Origin: Halomonas alkalicola
Lineage (GTDB): Bacteria > Pseudomonadota > Gammaproteobacteria > Pseudomonadales > Halomonadaceae
Reading direction: 5' to 3'
Assembly (NCBI RefSeq): GCF_030704205.1
Contig: NZ_CP131913.1
Location: 2,542,001-2,606,000, forward strand
DNA: 64,000 nt
A program made the translations under genes and the position numbers. The notes beneath the pieces are model-generated. The model made no database searches, was not told where the DNA came from, and was given only the letters and a program-made list of their open reading frames with translations. Below are positions 24,661-32,214 of the stretch, one piece after another (within the stretch, counting starts at the first letter, position 1; each line of letters begins with the position of its first letter).

Positions 24661-24700
24661 GCAAGGCCTCGCGAGGGGCGAGTGGAGTGCGTCTCGACCG

Positions 24701-24810
24701 GGGCGCCGGGGACAGACCGAAGAGGAGGTCCGTGGACCAGGGATGGTCTAGGTAGCCCCCAGGGAGGGGTTCATGGCGCCTCCTCGCAGGTCTGTCGCCG
24801 GATCAGCCCC
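24701..24810 (+). repeat. Dispersed palindromic intergenic repeat, copy 2
   Basis: Plus-strand copy between rseP and bamA: GGCGCCGGGGACAG, then GAGGAGGTCC, a central hairpin GACCA / TGGTC around GGGA, GGTAGC...CCAGGGAGGGGTTCA, and the closing arm AGGTCTGTCGCCGGATCAGC. It is the most diverged of the five copies in the middle arm. Confidence 0.75.
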
Positions 24811-24813
24811 GAA

Positions 24814-24880
24814 TGACAAGGTCTGGATGATCGCCTTGTCAGCGAGCCGCACAAGTGTATAAGGTGCCTGTCTGGACAGG
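24814..24880 (+). promoter_or_regulatory. bamA promoter with overlapping inverted repeats
   Basis: TTGTCA (24836-24841), a 16-base spacer and TATAAG (24858-24863) form a good sigma-70 promoter. The -35 is the right arm of a perfect inverted repeat, TGACAAGG (24814-24821) / CCTTGTCA (24834-24841). A second palindrome, CCTGTCTGGACAGG (24867-24880), sits at the expected transcription start. I did not see a convincing sigma-E GAACTT/TCTGA pair. The repeats may be operators or RNA hairpins. Confidence 0.65.
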
Positions 24881-24911
24881 TTTGGCAGATCAACGCGAGC
24901 GAATCGACTGC

Positions 24912-27251
24912 ATGAGAATCAAGACCATCGGACTGGCGGCACTGCTGCTCGTCGGGGCCGGGACGGCCCAGGCCCAACCCTTCGAGGTTTCGGACATTCG
25001 TGTGGAAGGCCTGCAGCGAGTCTCCGCCGCCTCCGTCTTCAACGCCTTTCCCGTCAGCGCTCGCGACCGCGTCGATGACCGCGAGCTGGCCGAGGCGACC
25101 CGCAGCCTGTTTGCCACCGGCCTGTTCGAGGATATCAGCCTCGCCCGGGACGGCGACGTGCTGATCATCCAGGTGGTGGAGCGACCCACCATCAGCCGTC
25201 TCAATATCAGCGGCAACCGCCGCATCGGTGACGATGAGCTGCGCCAGGGCCTGCGCCAGGCCGGCCTCGCCGAGGGCGAGGTGCTGCAGCTCTCCACCCT
25301 GGAGGAGATCCAGCGCGAGCTGGAGGGCGTCTACCAGGGGCAGGGGCGCTACAGCGCCACCATCGAGACCAGCGTGCGCGAGATCGACGAGGGCCGTGTG
25401 CAGGTCGACGTGGAGATCAACGAGGGTGCCGTGGCGCGCATCCGCCAGATCAACCTCGTCGGCAACCGCGCCTTTGATGACGACACCCTGCGCGACGTCT
25501 TCGAGCTCAACGACCGCCCTGGCCGCATCTTCGGCTGGTTCTCCCGGGACGAGTACTCCCGCGAGGCGCTGGCCGGCGATCTCGAGCGCCTGCGCTCCTT
25601 CTACCTGGACCGCGGCTACGTCAACTTCAACGTCGAGTCGACCCAGGTCTCGATCAGCCCGGACAAGTCGCAGATCTTCATCACCGTCAACGTCGACGAG
25701 GGTCGCCAGTACCGCATCGGCGACGTGCGCTTCGTGGGCGACCTGCAGATCAGCGAGCGGGAGGCCCGAGAGCTGCTGCGGGTCGAGTCCGGGGAGGTCT
25801 TCTCGCGCAGCGACGTGACCGCCTCCTCCGAGGCGCTGCGCGCGCGCCTCGGCGCCGAGGGCTTCGCCTTCGCCAACGTGGACGGCATTCCCGAGGTCTC
25901 CGCCTCGGGCGACACCGTGGACCTGGCGTTCCGGGTCGATGCCGGCCGCCGCGCCGATGTGCGCCGCATCGAGTTCATCGGCAACACCACCACCCAGGAC
26001 GAGGTGCTGCGCCGCGAGATGATCCAGCTGGAGGGGGCGCCGGCCTCGACCCAGTCGATCACCCAGTCCCGCCAGCGCCTCGAGCGCCTCGGCTTCTTCC
26101 GCCAGGTGGACGTGGAGACCCGGCCCGTGGCCGGTGAGCCCGACAAGCTCGACGTCACCTACACCGTGGAGGAGCAGCCCTCCGGCTCCATCTCCGCCAG
26201 CGTCGGCTTCTCCCAGAGCGCCGGGGTCATCTACGGTCTGGGCCTCTCCCAGACCAACTTCCTGGGCACCGGCAACCGGGTGAACATCGGCGCTCAGCGT
26301 AGCGACACCTTCACCAGCGTCAACTTCGGCTTCACCGACCCCTATTGGACCCTCGACGGCATCTCCCGCGGCTACAACTTCTACTACCGCGAGACCGACT
26401 ACGAGGACTCCGACATCTCCACCTACTCCACCGACGCCTACGGCGCGGGGATCAACTTCGGCTACCCGATCAACGAGATCACCCGTCTCAACTTCGGCGC
26501 CGCGGTGGAGGATCTGACGGTCAAGACCTATCGCGACACCGCCCAGGAGATCCAGCAGTACGTGGAGGACCAGGGCGAAGATGCCCAGAGCCTCAAGCTG
26601 ACCGCCAGCTGGACTCGCAACAACCTCAACCGCGGCATCATGCCCACCGCCGGCAACTACCAGCGCCTCTCCCTGGAGACCGCGGTGCCCGGCAGCGACG
26701 CCGAGTACTACAAGCTGCGCGCCCAGGCCCGCCAGCTCTTCCCCCTCGATGACAACCACGACTGGGCGCTGAAGTTCAGCGGCGAGGTGGGCTATGCCGA
26801 CGTGGTGGGCAGCGACCCCTACCCCTTCTACGAGAACTTCTACGCCGGCGGCCTCGGTTCGGTGCGCGGCTTCACCGCCAACACCCTGGGCCAGCGCACC
26901 ACGCCGCCGGAAACCGGTGGGCGCGACCGGACCCTGGGCGGCAACGTGCTGATGCAGGGGAGCGCCGAGCTGCTCTTCCCGCTGCCCTTCATCGAGGACC
27001 GTCGCTCCCTGCAGACCTCGCTCTTCCTGGATGCGGGCAACACCTTCCTCACCGACTGCTATGCCACCGAGACCGGCACCTCGAACTGCAGCTCCGGGGT
27101 GGACCTGGGCGACCTGCGCTACAGCGTCGGCGTGGGGCTCTCCTGGCTGACGCCGGTGGGTCCGCTGACCTTCAGCATCGCCGAGCCGCTCAACGACGAG
27201 AGCGGCGACGACACCCAGTTCTTCCAGTTCTCGCTTGGCCAGACCTTCTGA
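24912..27251 (+). CDS. bamA: Outer-membrane beta-barrel assembly factor BamA
   Basis: Essential core of the BAM complex that inserts beta-barrel proteins into the outer membrane. The product has 779 residues. There is a cleavable signal peptide of about 21 residues ending AQA, then five POTRA repeats to about residue 420 (each with strands such as ISRLNISGN, IRQINLVGN and RRIEFIGN), then the 16-strand barrel. The conserved lid-lock motif VRGF is at 651-654, and the C-terminal strand ends in Phe (FQFSLGQTF), the normal outer-membrane signature. The ATG at 24912 starts the signal peptide; the frame open back to 24855 is not used. Confidence 0.97.
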   Translation: MRIKTIGLAALLLVGAGTAQAQPFEVSDIRVEGLQRVSAASVFNAFPVSARDRVDDRELAEATRSLFATGLFEDISLARDGDVLIIQVVERPTISRLNISGNRRIGDDELRQGLRQAGLAEGEVLQLSTLEEIQRELEGVYQGQGRYSATIETSVREIDEGRVQVDVEINEGAVARIRQINLVGNRAFDDDTLRDVFELNDRPGRIFGWFSRDEYSREALAGDLERLRSFYLDRGYVNFNVESTQVSISPDKSQIFITVNVDEGRQYRIGDVRFVGDLQISEREARELLRVESGEVFSRSDVTASSEALRARLGAEGFAFANVDGIPEVSASGDTVDLAFRVDAGRRADVRRIEFIGNTTTQDEVLRREMIQLEGAPASTQSITQSRQRLERLGFFRQVDVETRPVAGEPDKLDVTYTVEEQPSGSISASVGFSQSAGVIYGLGLSQTNFLGTGNRVNIGAQRSDTFTSVNFGFTDPYWTLDGISRGYNFYYRETDYEDSDISTYSTDAYGAGINFGYPINEITRLNFGAAVEDLTVKTYRDTAQEIQQYVEDQGEDAQSLKLTASWTRNNLNRGIMPTAGNYQRLSLETAVPGSDAEYYKLRAQARQLFPLDDNHDWALKFSGEVGYADVVGSDPYPFYENFYAGGLGSVRGFTANTLGQRTTPPETGGRDRTLGGNVLMQGSAELLFPLPFIEDRRSLQTSLFLDAGNTFLTDCYATETGTSNCSSGVDLGDLRYSVGVGLSWLTPVGPLTFSIAEPLNDESGDDTQFFQFSLGQTF

Positions 27252-27314
27252 TCTCGCCAGCCCTTCAGATCGAAGGGCCGCCCCGGAGGGGTGGCCCGGC
27301 CAAGGAGCCCTACC

Positions 27315-27797
27315 ATGCGTAAATTTACCGCTGCCCTGAGCCTTCTCCTGCTGGCCGCCCTGGCCCTGCCGGCCCAGGCCGCCGAGGTGGCCGTGCTGGA
27401 CTGGCGCCGGGCGCTGATGCAGACCGATGCCGCCCAGCGTTCCATGAGCGACCTGGAGAGCCGTATCGGCAGCCAGCAGCGCCAGGCCCAGGCGCTCGAC
27501 CAGGAGCTCTCCCAGCTGCAGCAGCGCGCCAGCAGCCTTACGGACAGCGAGCGCCAGGAGGCCAACCGCAAGGCGTCCGAGCTCAACCGCCTGGTCGGCG
27601 AGATCATGCAGGCCCAGCAGGAGGCCGAGCAGCGCTTCCTGAGCGACGCCGAGTCGCGGCTCGAGCAGGCCGTCGAGCAGGTGATCGCTCGCCACGGCAT
27701 CGACGTCCTCGTCGAGCCCCAGGGCGTGCTGCACGCCAACCAGGATCTGCCCGACCTGACCGGCGAAGTGACCCAGATCCTCAACTCCCTGTTCTGA
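27315..27797 (+). CDS. skp: Periplasmic chaperone Skp (OmpH family)
   Basis: Trimeric periplasmic holdase that carries unfolded outer-membrane proteins to BamA. The product has 160 residues: a signal peptide of about 22 residues ending in PAQA, a short beta body (EVAVLDWRRALMQ), and a long charged coiled-coil region (about residues 45-125) forming the tentacles. AAGGAG precedes the ATG at 27315. A hairpin, GGGCCGCCCC/GGGTGGCCC, lies in the gap after bamA. The bamA-skp-lpxD order is standard. Confidence 0.94.
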   Translation: MRKFTAALSLLLLAALALPAQAAEVAVLDWRRALMQTDAAQRSMSDLESRIGSQQRQAQALDQELSQLQQRASSLTDSERQEANRKASELNRLVGEIMQAQQEAEQRFLSDAESRLEQAVEQVIARHGIDVLVEPQGVLHANQDLPDLTGEVTQILNSLF

Positions 27798-27820
27798 GCC
27801 GGCACCAGCGGACCCAAGCC

Positions 27821-28858
27821 ATGACCCGACGCGACACCCCGACCCTCACCCTTGCCGACATCGCCGAGCGCCTGGGCGCCCGGCTGGTCGGTGACGCCGA
27901 CCGCCGGGTCAGCGGGCTGGCCACCCTCAGGGAGGCCGGCCCGGACCAGGTAGCCTTCCTGGCCAACCGCGCCTATCTCAAGGACCTGCCGGAGACCCGG
28001 GCCGCGGCCGTGCTGCTCCATCCGCAGCACGGCGAGACCTGCCCCACGGCGCGCCTCGAGCTCGACAACCCCTACCTGGGCTATGCGGCGCTCTCTCGTC
28101 TCTTCGACCCCCTGGCGGGGCGCCCGCCCGCCGGCGTGCACCCCTCGGCGGTGGTGGATCCCTCCGCCAGCCTGGGGGCGCGGGTCGAGATCGGTCCCAG
28201 CGCCGTCATCGAGGCAGGCGTGACCCTGGGCGATGACGTCATCATCGGGCCCGGCTCCGTGGTCGGCGCCGACAGCGTCATCGGCGCCGGCTCCCGGCTC
28301 CACGCCAACGCCACCGTCTGCCACGGCGTGGTGGTGGGCCAGCGCGCCATCCTGCACAGCGGCTGCGTGATCGGCGGCGACGGCTTCGGCTTCGCCCACG
28401 ACGGGGCGCGCTGGCACAAGATCGCCCAGCTGGGAGGGGTGATACTGGGCGATGACGTCGAGGTGGGCAGCTGCTCGAGCATCGACCGGGGCGCTCTGGG
28501 TGATACCATCATCGGCCACGACGTCAAGATCGACAGCCAGGTACAGATCGCTCACAACGTGCAGATCGGCGACCACAGCGCCCTGGCCGGCTGCGTGGGC
28601 ATCGCGGGCTCCACCCGGGTCGGGAAGCACTGCATGCTGGGCGGCGGCGTGGGGCTCTCCGGCCATCTGACGCTCTGCGACGGGGTCCAGGTCACCGGCA
28701 TGAGCCTGGTGACCAACTCGATCACCGAGCCCGGGGTCTACTCCTCCGGTACCGGCGCCATGAAGAACGCCCAGTGGCGCAAGAACGCGGTGCGCTTCAA
28801 GCAGCTCGACGACATCGCCAAGCGGCTCTCGCGGCTCGAGAAGGGGCGCGACGGTTGA
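27821..28858 (+). CDS. lpxD: UDP-3-O-(3-hydroxyacyl)glucosamine N-acyltransferase
   Basis: Third step of lipid A synthesis: adds the N-linked hydroxyacyl chain from ACP. The product has 345 residues, with an N-terminal uridine-binding domain and a hexapeptide-repeat left-handed beta-helix from about residue 105 to 290 (VHPSAVVDPSASLGARVEIG and following). The catalytic-His segment is GGDGFGFAHDG, and a C-terminal helix carries QLDDIAKRLSRLEK. It lies 23 bases after skp. Its stop region contains the promoter of fabZ. Confidence 0.96.
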   Translation: MTRRDTPTLTLADIAERLGARLVGDADRRVSGLATLREAGPDQVAFLANRAYLKDLPETRAAAVLLHPQHGETCPTARLELDNPYLGYAALSRLFDPLAGRPPAGVHPSAVVDPSASLGARVEIGPSAVIEAGVTLGDDVIIGPGSVVGADSVIGAGSRLHANATVCHGVVVGQRAILHSGCVIGGDGFGFAHDGARWHKIAQLGGVILGDDVEVGSCSSIDRGALGDTIIGHDVKIDSQVQIAHNVQIGDHSALAGCVGIAGSTRVGKHCMLGGGVGLSGHLTLCDGVQVTGMSLVTNSITEPGVYSSGTGAMKNAQWRKNAVRFKQLDDIAKRLSRLEKGRDG

Positions 28859-28882
28859 GGGTCGCGCCCGGGGCGCTATAAT
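28855..28882 (+). promoter_or_regulatory. Promoter of fabZ-lpxA-lpxB-rnhB
   Basis: TTGAGG (28855-28860, overlapping the lpxD TGA), a 16-base spacer and a perfect TATAAT (28877-28882). The 75-base leader that follows contains two tandem hairpins: CGACGGC/GCCGTCG near 28896-28913, and CCCGCC/GGCGGG near 28920-28937. Confidence 0.75.
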
Positions 28883-28963
28883 CCCCCGCCTGCCCGACGG
28901 CCCGCGCCGTCGGCTCGCACCCGCCGGGACGGCGGGGCTCCCGATACTTCAGAGGTTGTGACG

Positions 28964-29407
28964 ATGGTAATGGACATCAACGAGATTCGAGACTACCTGC
29001 CCCACCGCTATCCTTTTCTGCTGGTGGACAGGGTCACCGAGCTGAGCCTCGGCGAATCCATCGTCGCCTACAAGAATGTCAGCATCAACGAGCCGTTCTT
29101 CAATGGGCACTTTCCCCATCACCCCATCATGCCCGGCGTGCTGGTGATCGAGGCGCTGGCTCAGGCCTGCGGCATCCTCGGCTTCAAGACCGTCAACAAG
29201 CTGCCCGCCGACGGCTATGTCTACTACCTGGTGGGCAGCGACAAGGTGCGCTTCAAGCGTCCTGTGATGCCCGGTGACCAGCTTCAGCTGCGCGCCGACG
29301 TGATCCGCGAGAAGCGGGGCATCTGGAAATTCGCCTGCCAGGCCACCGTCGACGGCGAGCTGGCCTGCGAGGCCGAGATCATCTGTGCCGAGAGGAAGGT
29401 TGCTTGA
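28964..29407 (+). CDS. fabZ: 3-hydroxyacyl-ACP dehydratase FabZ
   Basis: Dehydrates 3-hydroxyacyl-ACP in fatty-acid elongation, competing with LpxA and LpxD for the hydroxyacyl-ACP pool. The product has 147 residues of the hot-dog fold: [11 protein letters not shown], and the active-site [20 protein letters not shown] with His49 and Glu64. The ATG at 28964 sits seven bases after AGAGGT; an earlier GTG at 28958 lies too close to that site. The stop overlaps the TTG start of lpxA. Confidence 0.96.
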   Translation: MVMDINEIRDYLPHRYPFLLVDRVTELSLGESIVAYKNVSINEPFFNGHFPHHPIMPGVLVIEALAQACGILGFKTVNKLPADGYVYYLVGSDKVRFKRPVMPGDQLQLRADVIREKRGIWKFACQATVDGELACEAEIICAERKVA

Positions 29408-30171
29408 TCCATCCCACCGCCCTTGTCGACCCCGCCGCGCGCCTCGCCGATGACGTCGAGGTGGGCCCCTTCACGGTGATCGGCCCCGACGTCGAGATCG
29501 GGCCCGGCAGCCGCATCGGCCCTCATGTGGTCATCAAGGGGCCCACGACGCTGGGGGCGCGCACGCGTATCTTCCAGTTCGCCTCGGTAGGCGAGGATTG
29601 CCAGGACAAGAAGTACGCCGGCGAGCCCACCCGCCTGGTGATGGGCGACGACAACGTGATCCGCGAGGGGGTGACCCTGCATCGCGGCACCGTCCAGGAC
29701 CGCGGCGAGACCACCATCGGCTCGCGCAACCTCTTCATGGCCTATGTGCACGTGGGCCATGACTGCGTGATCGGCAGCGACTGCATCCTGGCCAATCAGG
29801 TGACCCTGGCCGGCCACGTCAAGCTCGGCGACTTCGCCATCCTCGGCGGCCTCTCCGCGGTGCACCAGTTCTGCCACTTCGGCACCCACGCCATGGCCGG
29901 CGGCGGCTCCATCATCACCAAGGACACCCCGGCCTACGTGATGATCAACGGCAACCCGGCCCAGGCCCACGGCCTCAACCTGGTGGGGCTCAAGCGCCGC
30001 GGCTTCTCCAGGGAGTCGATGCGCGCGCTGGGCGAGGCCTACAAGCTGGTCTACCGCCAGGGGCTTACCGTGGAGCAGGCGCTGGCCGAGATCCGCGGCC
30101 GCTTCGACCTGCCCGAGACCGAGGCCTTCGCCGCCTCCATCGAGGCGTCGACCCGCGGCATCATCCGCTGA
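29404..30171 (+). CDS. lpxA: UDP-N-acetylglucosamine acyltransferase
   Basis: First step of lipid A synthesis (O-acylation of UDP-GlcNAc). The product has 255 residues of hexapeptide beta-helix ([20 protein letters not shown] onward), with the catalytic-His region around [10 protein letters not shown] and the C-terminal helical domain. The start is TTG at 29404, which overlaps the fabZ TGA (TTGA), with GAGAGGAAGG upstream. This weak start plus overlap implies coupling to FabZ translation. Confidence 0.95.
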   Translation: MIHPTALVDPAARLADDVEVGPFTVIGPDVEIGPGSRIGPHVVIKGPTTLGARTRIFQFASVGEDCQDKKYAGEPTRLVMGDDNVIREGVTLHRGTVQDRGETTIGSRNLFMAYVHVGHDCVIGSDCILANQVTLAGHVKLGDFAILGGLSAVHQFCHFGTHAMAGGGSIITKDTPAYVMINGNPAQAHGLNLVGLKRRGFSRESMRALGEAYKLVYRQGLTVEQALAEIRGRFDLPETEAFAASIEASTRGIIR

Positions 30172-30173
30172 TC

Positions 30174-31388
30174 ATGGCCACGGCCGAGCGGCAGGCGGTG
30201 CGGCGAGTCTATCTGGTCGCCGGTGAGCTCTCCGGCGACATCCTTGGTGCCGGGCTGATGCGCGCCCTCAGGGCCCGCCATCCCGGCGTCGAGTTCCGCG
30301 GCATCGGCGGCCCGCGCATGATCCGCGAGGGGATCGACAGCCGCTTCCCCCTGGAGACCCTTTCGGTGATGGGCCTCGTCGAGGTGCTCAAGCACCTGCC
30401 CGGGCTGATCCGGGTGCGTCGCACCCTCAGGGCCGATGCCCTGGCCTGGCAGCCGGACATCATGGTCGGCATCGACGCCCCGGACTTCAACCTGGGCCTG
30501 GAGGGGCAGCTGCGCGAGGCGGGCCTGACCACCGCCCACTACGTCAGCCCCTCCGTGTGGGCCTGGCGCCAGGGGCGGGTCAAGGGCATCGCGAAGTCTG
30601 TGGATGCCATGCTCACCTTCCTGCCCTTCGAGGCAGCCTTCTACGCCCGCCACCGGGTGCCGGTGGCCTTCGTCGGCCACCCGCTGGCCGACGAGCTGCC
30701 CCTCGAGAACGACCGGACTGCCATGCGCACCGCCCTGGGCCTGCCCGGCGAGGGCGAGGTGCTGGCGCTGCTGCCCGGCTCCCGGGCCAACGAGATCCGC
30801 TTTCTCGGCGAGACCTTTCTCGCCGCCGCCGAACGGCTCAGTGCGGCGCGCCCGGGCCTGCACCTGGTGGTGCCGGCGGCCACGCCAAAGCGGCGCGAGG
30901 AGCTCGCGGCGCTGCTGGCCGGCCACCCCGGGCTTGCCGAGCGGCTGACCCTGCTCGACGGCCAGGCCCGGGAGGCGATGGTGGCCAGTGACGCCGTGCT
31001 GCTCGCCTCCGGCACCGCGGCGCTCGAGGCGATGCTCTGCCACCGCCCGATGCTGGTGGCCTATCGGATGGCGCCGGCGACCCACTGGCTCGCCCGGCGT
31101 CTGGTCAAGACCGAGTGGATCTCGCTGCCCAACCTGATCGCCCGGGAGACCCTGGTGCCGGAGCTGATCCAGGAGGCGGCGAGCCCCGAGGCGATCGCCG
31201 ACCGGCTCGGCGCGATGCTCGACGACGCCCCGGGCCGCGTCGCCCTGGAGGCGCGCTTCGCGGCGATGCATGCGGGCCTGCAGCGCGACGCCAGCCGCCG
31301 GGCGGCGGAGGCCATCGAGGCCCTGGTGGCCGGCCGGCCGCTGCCCGAGAGCGTAGCCCCGGAGCGGGCCGGGGAGGCGGCATCGTGA
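30174..31388 (+). CDS. lpxB: Lipid-A-disaccharide synthase
   Basis: Glycosyltransferase (GT19) joining UDP-2,3-diacylglucosamine and lipid X into the lipid A disaccharide, at the cytoplasmic face of the inner membrane. The product has 404 residues. Family motifs are [12 protein letters not shown] at the N-terminus, [46 protein letters not shown] and [10 protein letters not shown]. It starts two bases after lpxA, and its stop overlaps the GTG start of rnhB. Confidence 0.96.
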   Translation: MATAERQAVRRVYLVAGELSGDILGAGLMRALRARHPGVEFRGIGGPRMIREGIDSRFPLETLSVMGLVEVLKHLPGLIRVRRTLRADALAWQPDIMVGIDAPDFNLGLEGQLREAGLTTAHYVSPSVWAWRQGRVKGIAKSVDAMLTFLPFEAAFYARHRVPVAFVGHPLADELPLENDRTAMRTALGLPGEGEVLALLPGSRANEIRFLGETFLAAAERLSAARPGLHLVVPAATPKRREELAALLAGHPGLAERLTLLDGQAREAMVASDAVLLASGTAALEAMLCHRPMLVAYRMAPATHWLARRLVKTEWISLPNLIARETLVPELIQEAASPEAIADRLGAMLDDAPGRVALEARFAAMHAGLQRDASRRAAEAIEALVAGRPLPESVAPERAGEAAS

Positions 31389-32011
31389 CCTCGGCAAGGG
31401 GCAAGGCCGCCGAGCTGCCCCCGCTGGTGGTGAACTACCGCGGCGAGCGCCTGGCCGGCGTCGACGAGGTGGGCCGCGGGCCCCTGGTGGGGGCGGTGGT
31501 GGCCGCCGCGGTGATCCTCGACCCGGCGCGCCCGATCGAGGGGCTCACCGACTCCAAGGCGCTCTCCGCCCGGCGCCGCGAGGCCCTGGACGTCGAGATC
31601 CGCGAGAGGGCCCTGGCCTTCGCCGTGGCCGAGGCCAGCCCCGCCGAGGTGGATGCGCTCAATATCTATCATGCCACCCACCTGGCCATGCGCCGGGCCA
31701 TCGACGCCCTGAACCCGGTGGCGGAGTACCTGCTGGTGGACGGCAATCGCCTGCCCGGGCATCATCTGCCGGGACAGGCGGTGGTCAAGGGGGCCGCCCG
31801 CCACCCCGCCATCGCCGCCGCCTCGATACTCGCCAAGGTGGCCCGGGATGCCCAGATGCGGGCCCTCGACGCCCGGCATCCCGACTACGGCTTCGCCCGC
31901 CACAAGGGCTACCCGACCCGGGAGCACCTGGCCGCCCTGGAGCGCCTCGGCGCGCTGCCGGAGCACCGCCGCTCCTTCGCCCCGGTCAAGCGCCAGCTGG
32001 CGCTGTTCTAG
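31385..32011 (+). CDS. rnhB: Ribonuclease HII
   Basis: Removes RNA from RNA-DNA hybrids, including single misincorporated ribonucleotides. The product has 208 residues. The acidic active site is visible in [12 protein letters not shown] (Asp, Glu), LVDGNRLPG and the later [10 protein letters not shown]. It starts at GTG 31385, whose last bases form the lpxB stop (GTGA), eight bases after GGAGG. End of the lpx transcript; repeat copy 3 follows. Confidence 0.95.
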   Translation: MTSARGKAAELPPLVVNYRGERLAGVDEVGRGPLVGAVVAAAVILDPARPIEGLTDSKALSARRREALDVEIRERALAFAVAEASPAEVDALNIYHATHLAMRRAIDALNPVAEYLLVDGNRLPGHHLPGQAVVKGAARHPAIAAASILAKVARDAQMRALDARHPDYGFARHKGYPTREHLAALERLGALPEHRRSFAPVKRQLALF

Positions 32012-32036
32012 GCCAGCGAGTCGCCATCGAGAGCGA

Positions 32037-32148
32037 GGAGCGCCGGGGATAGGTCGTCGCGGGGGTCTTTTGCCATGGATGGCAAAAGTAGCGTACAGGG
32101 AAGTATTCACAGCGCCCCCGCATAGACCTGTCGCCGGGTCAGCTCCGA
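32037..32148 (+). repeat. Dispersed palindromic intergenic repeat, copy 3
   Basis: The clearest copy. It has an outer arm GCGCCGGGGATAGGTC and closing arm AGACCTGTCGCCGGG. The central perfect hairpin is CTTTTGCCAT (32067-32076) / ATGGCAAAAG (32079-32088), followed by GTAGCGTACAGGGA and CACAGCGCCCCCG. It lies between rnhB and dnaE. Confidence 0.85.
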
Positions 32149-32214
32149 GCGATACTGCCGGGATAGCCCCGCGCTTCCTGCAATGACTATTCACCGCCAA
32201 GCCCCGAGCCCCCT

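Noticed and set aside
24771..27734. Minus-strand open frame of about 990 codons opposite bamA and skp
   Set aside because: Antisense shadow with no motif or ribosome site. bamA and skp on the plus strand are complete and unambiguous. The same applies to long antisense frames opposite dnaE, glnD, ppk1, priA and hslU.
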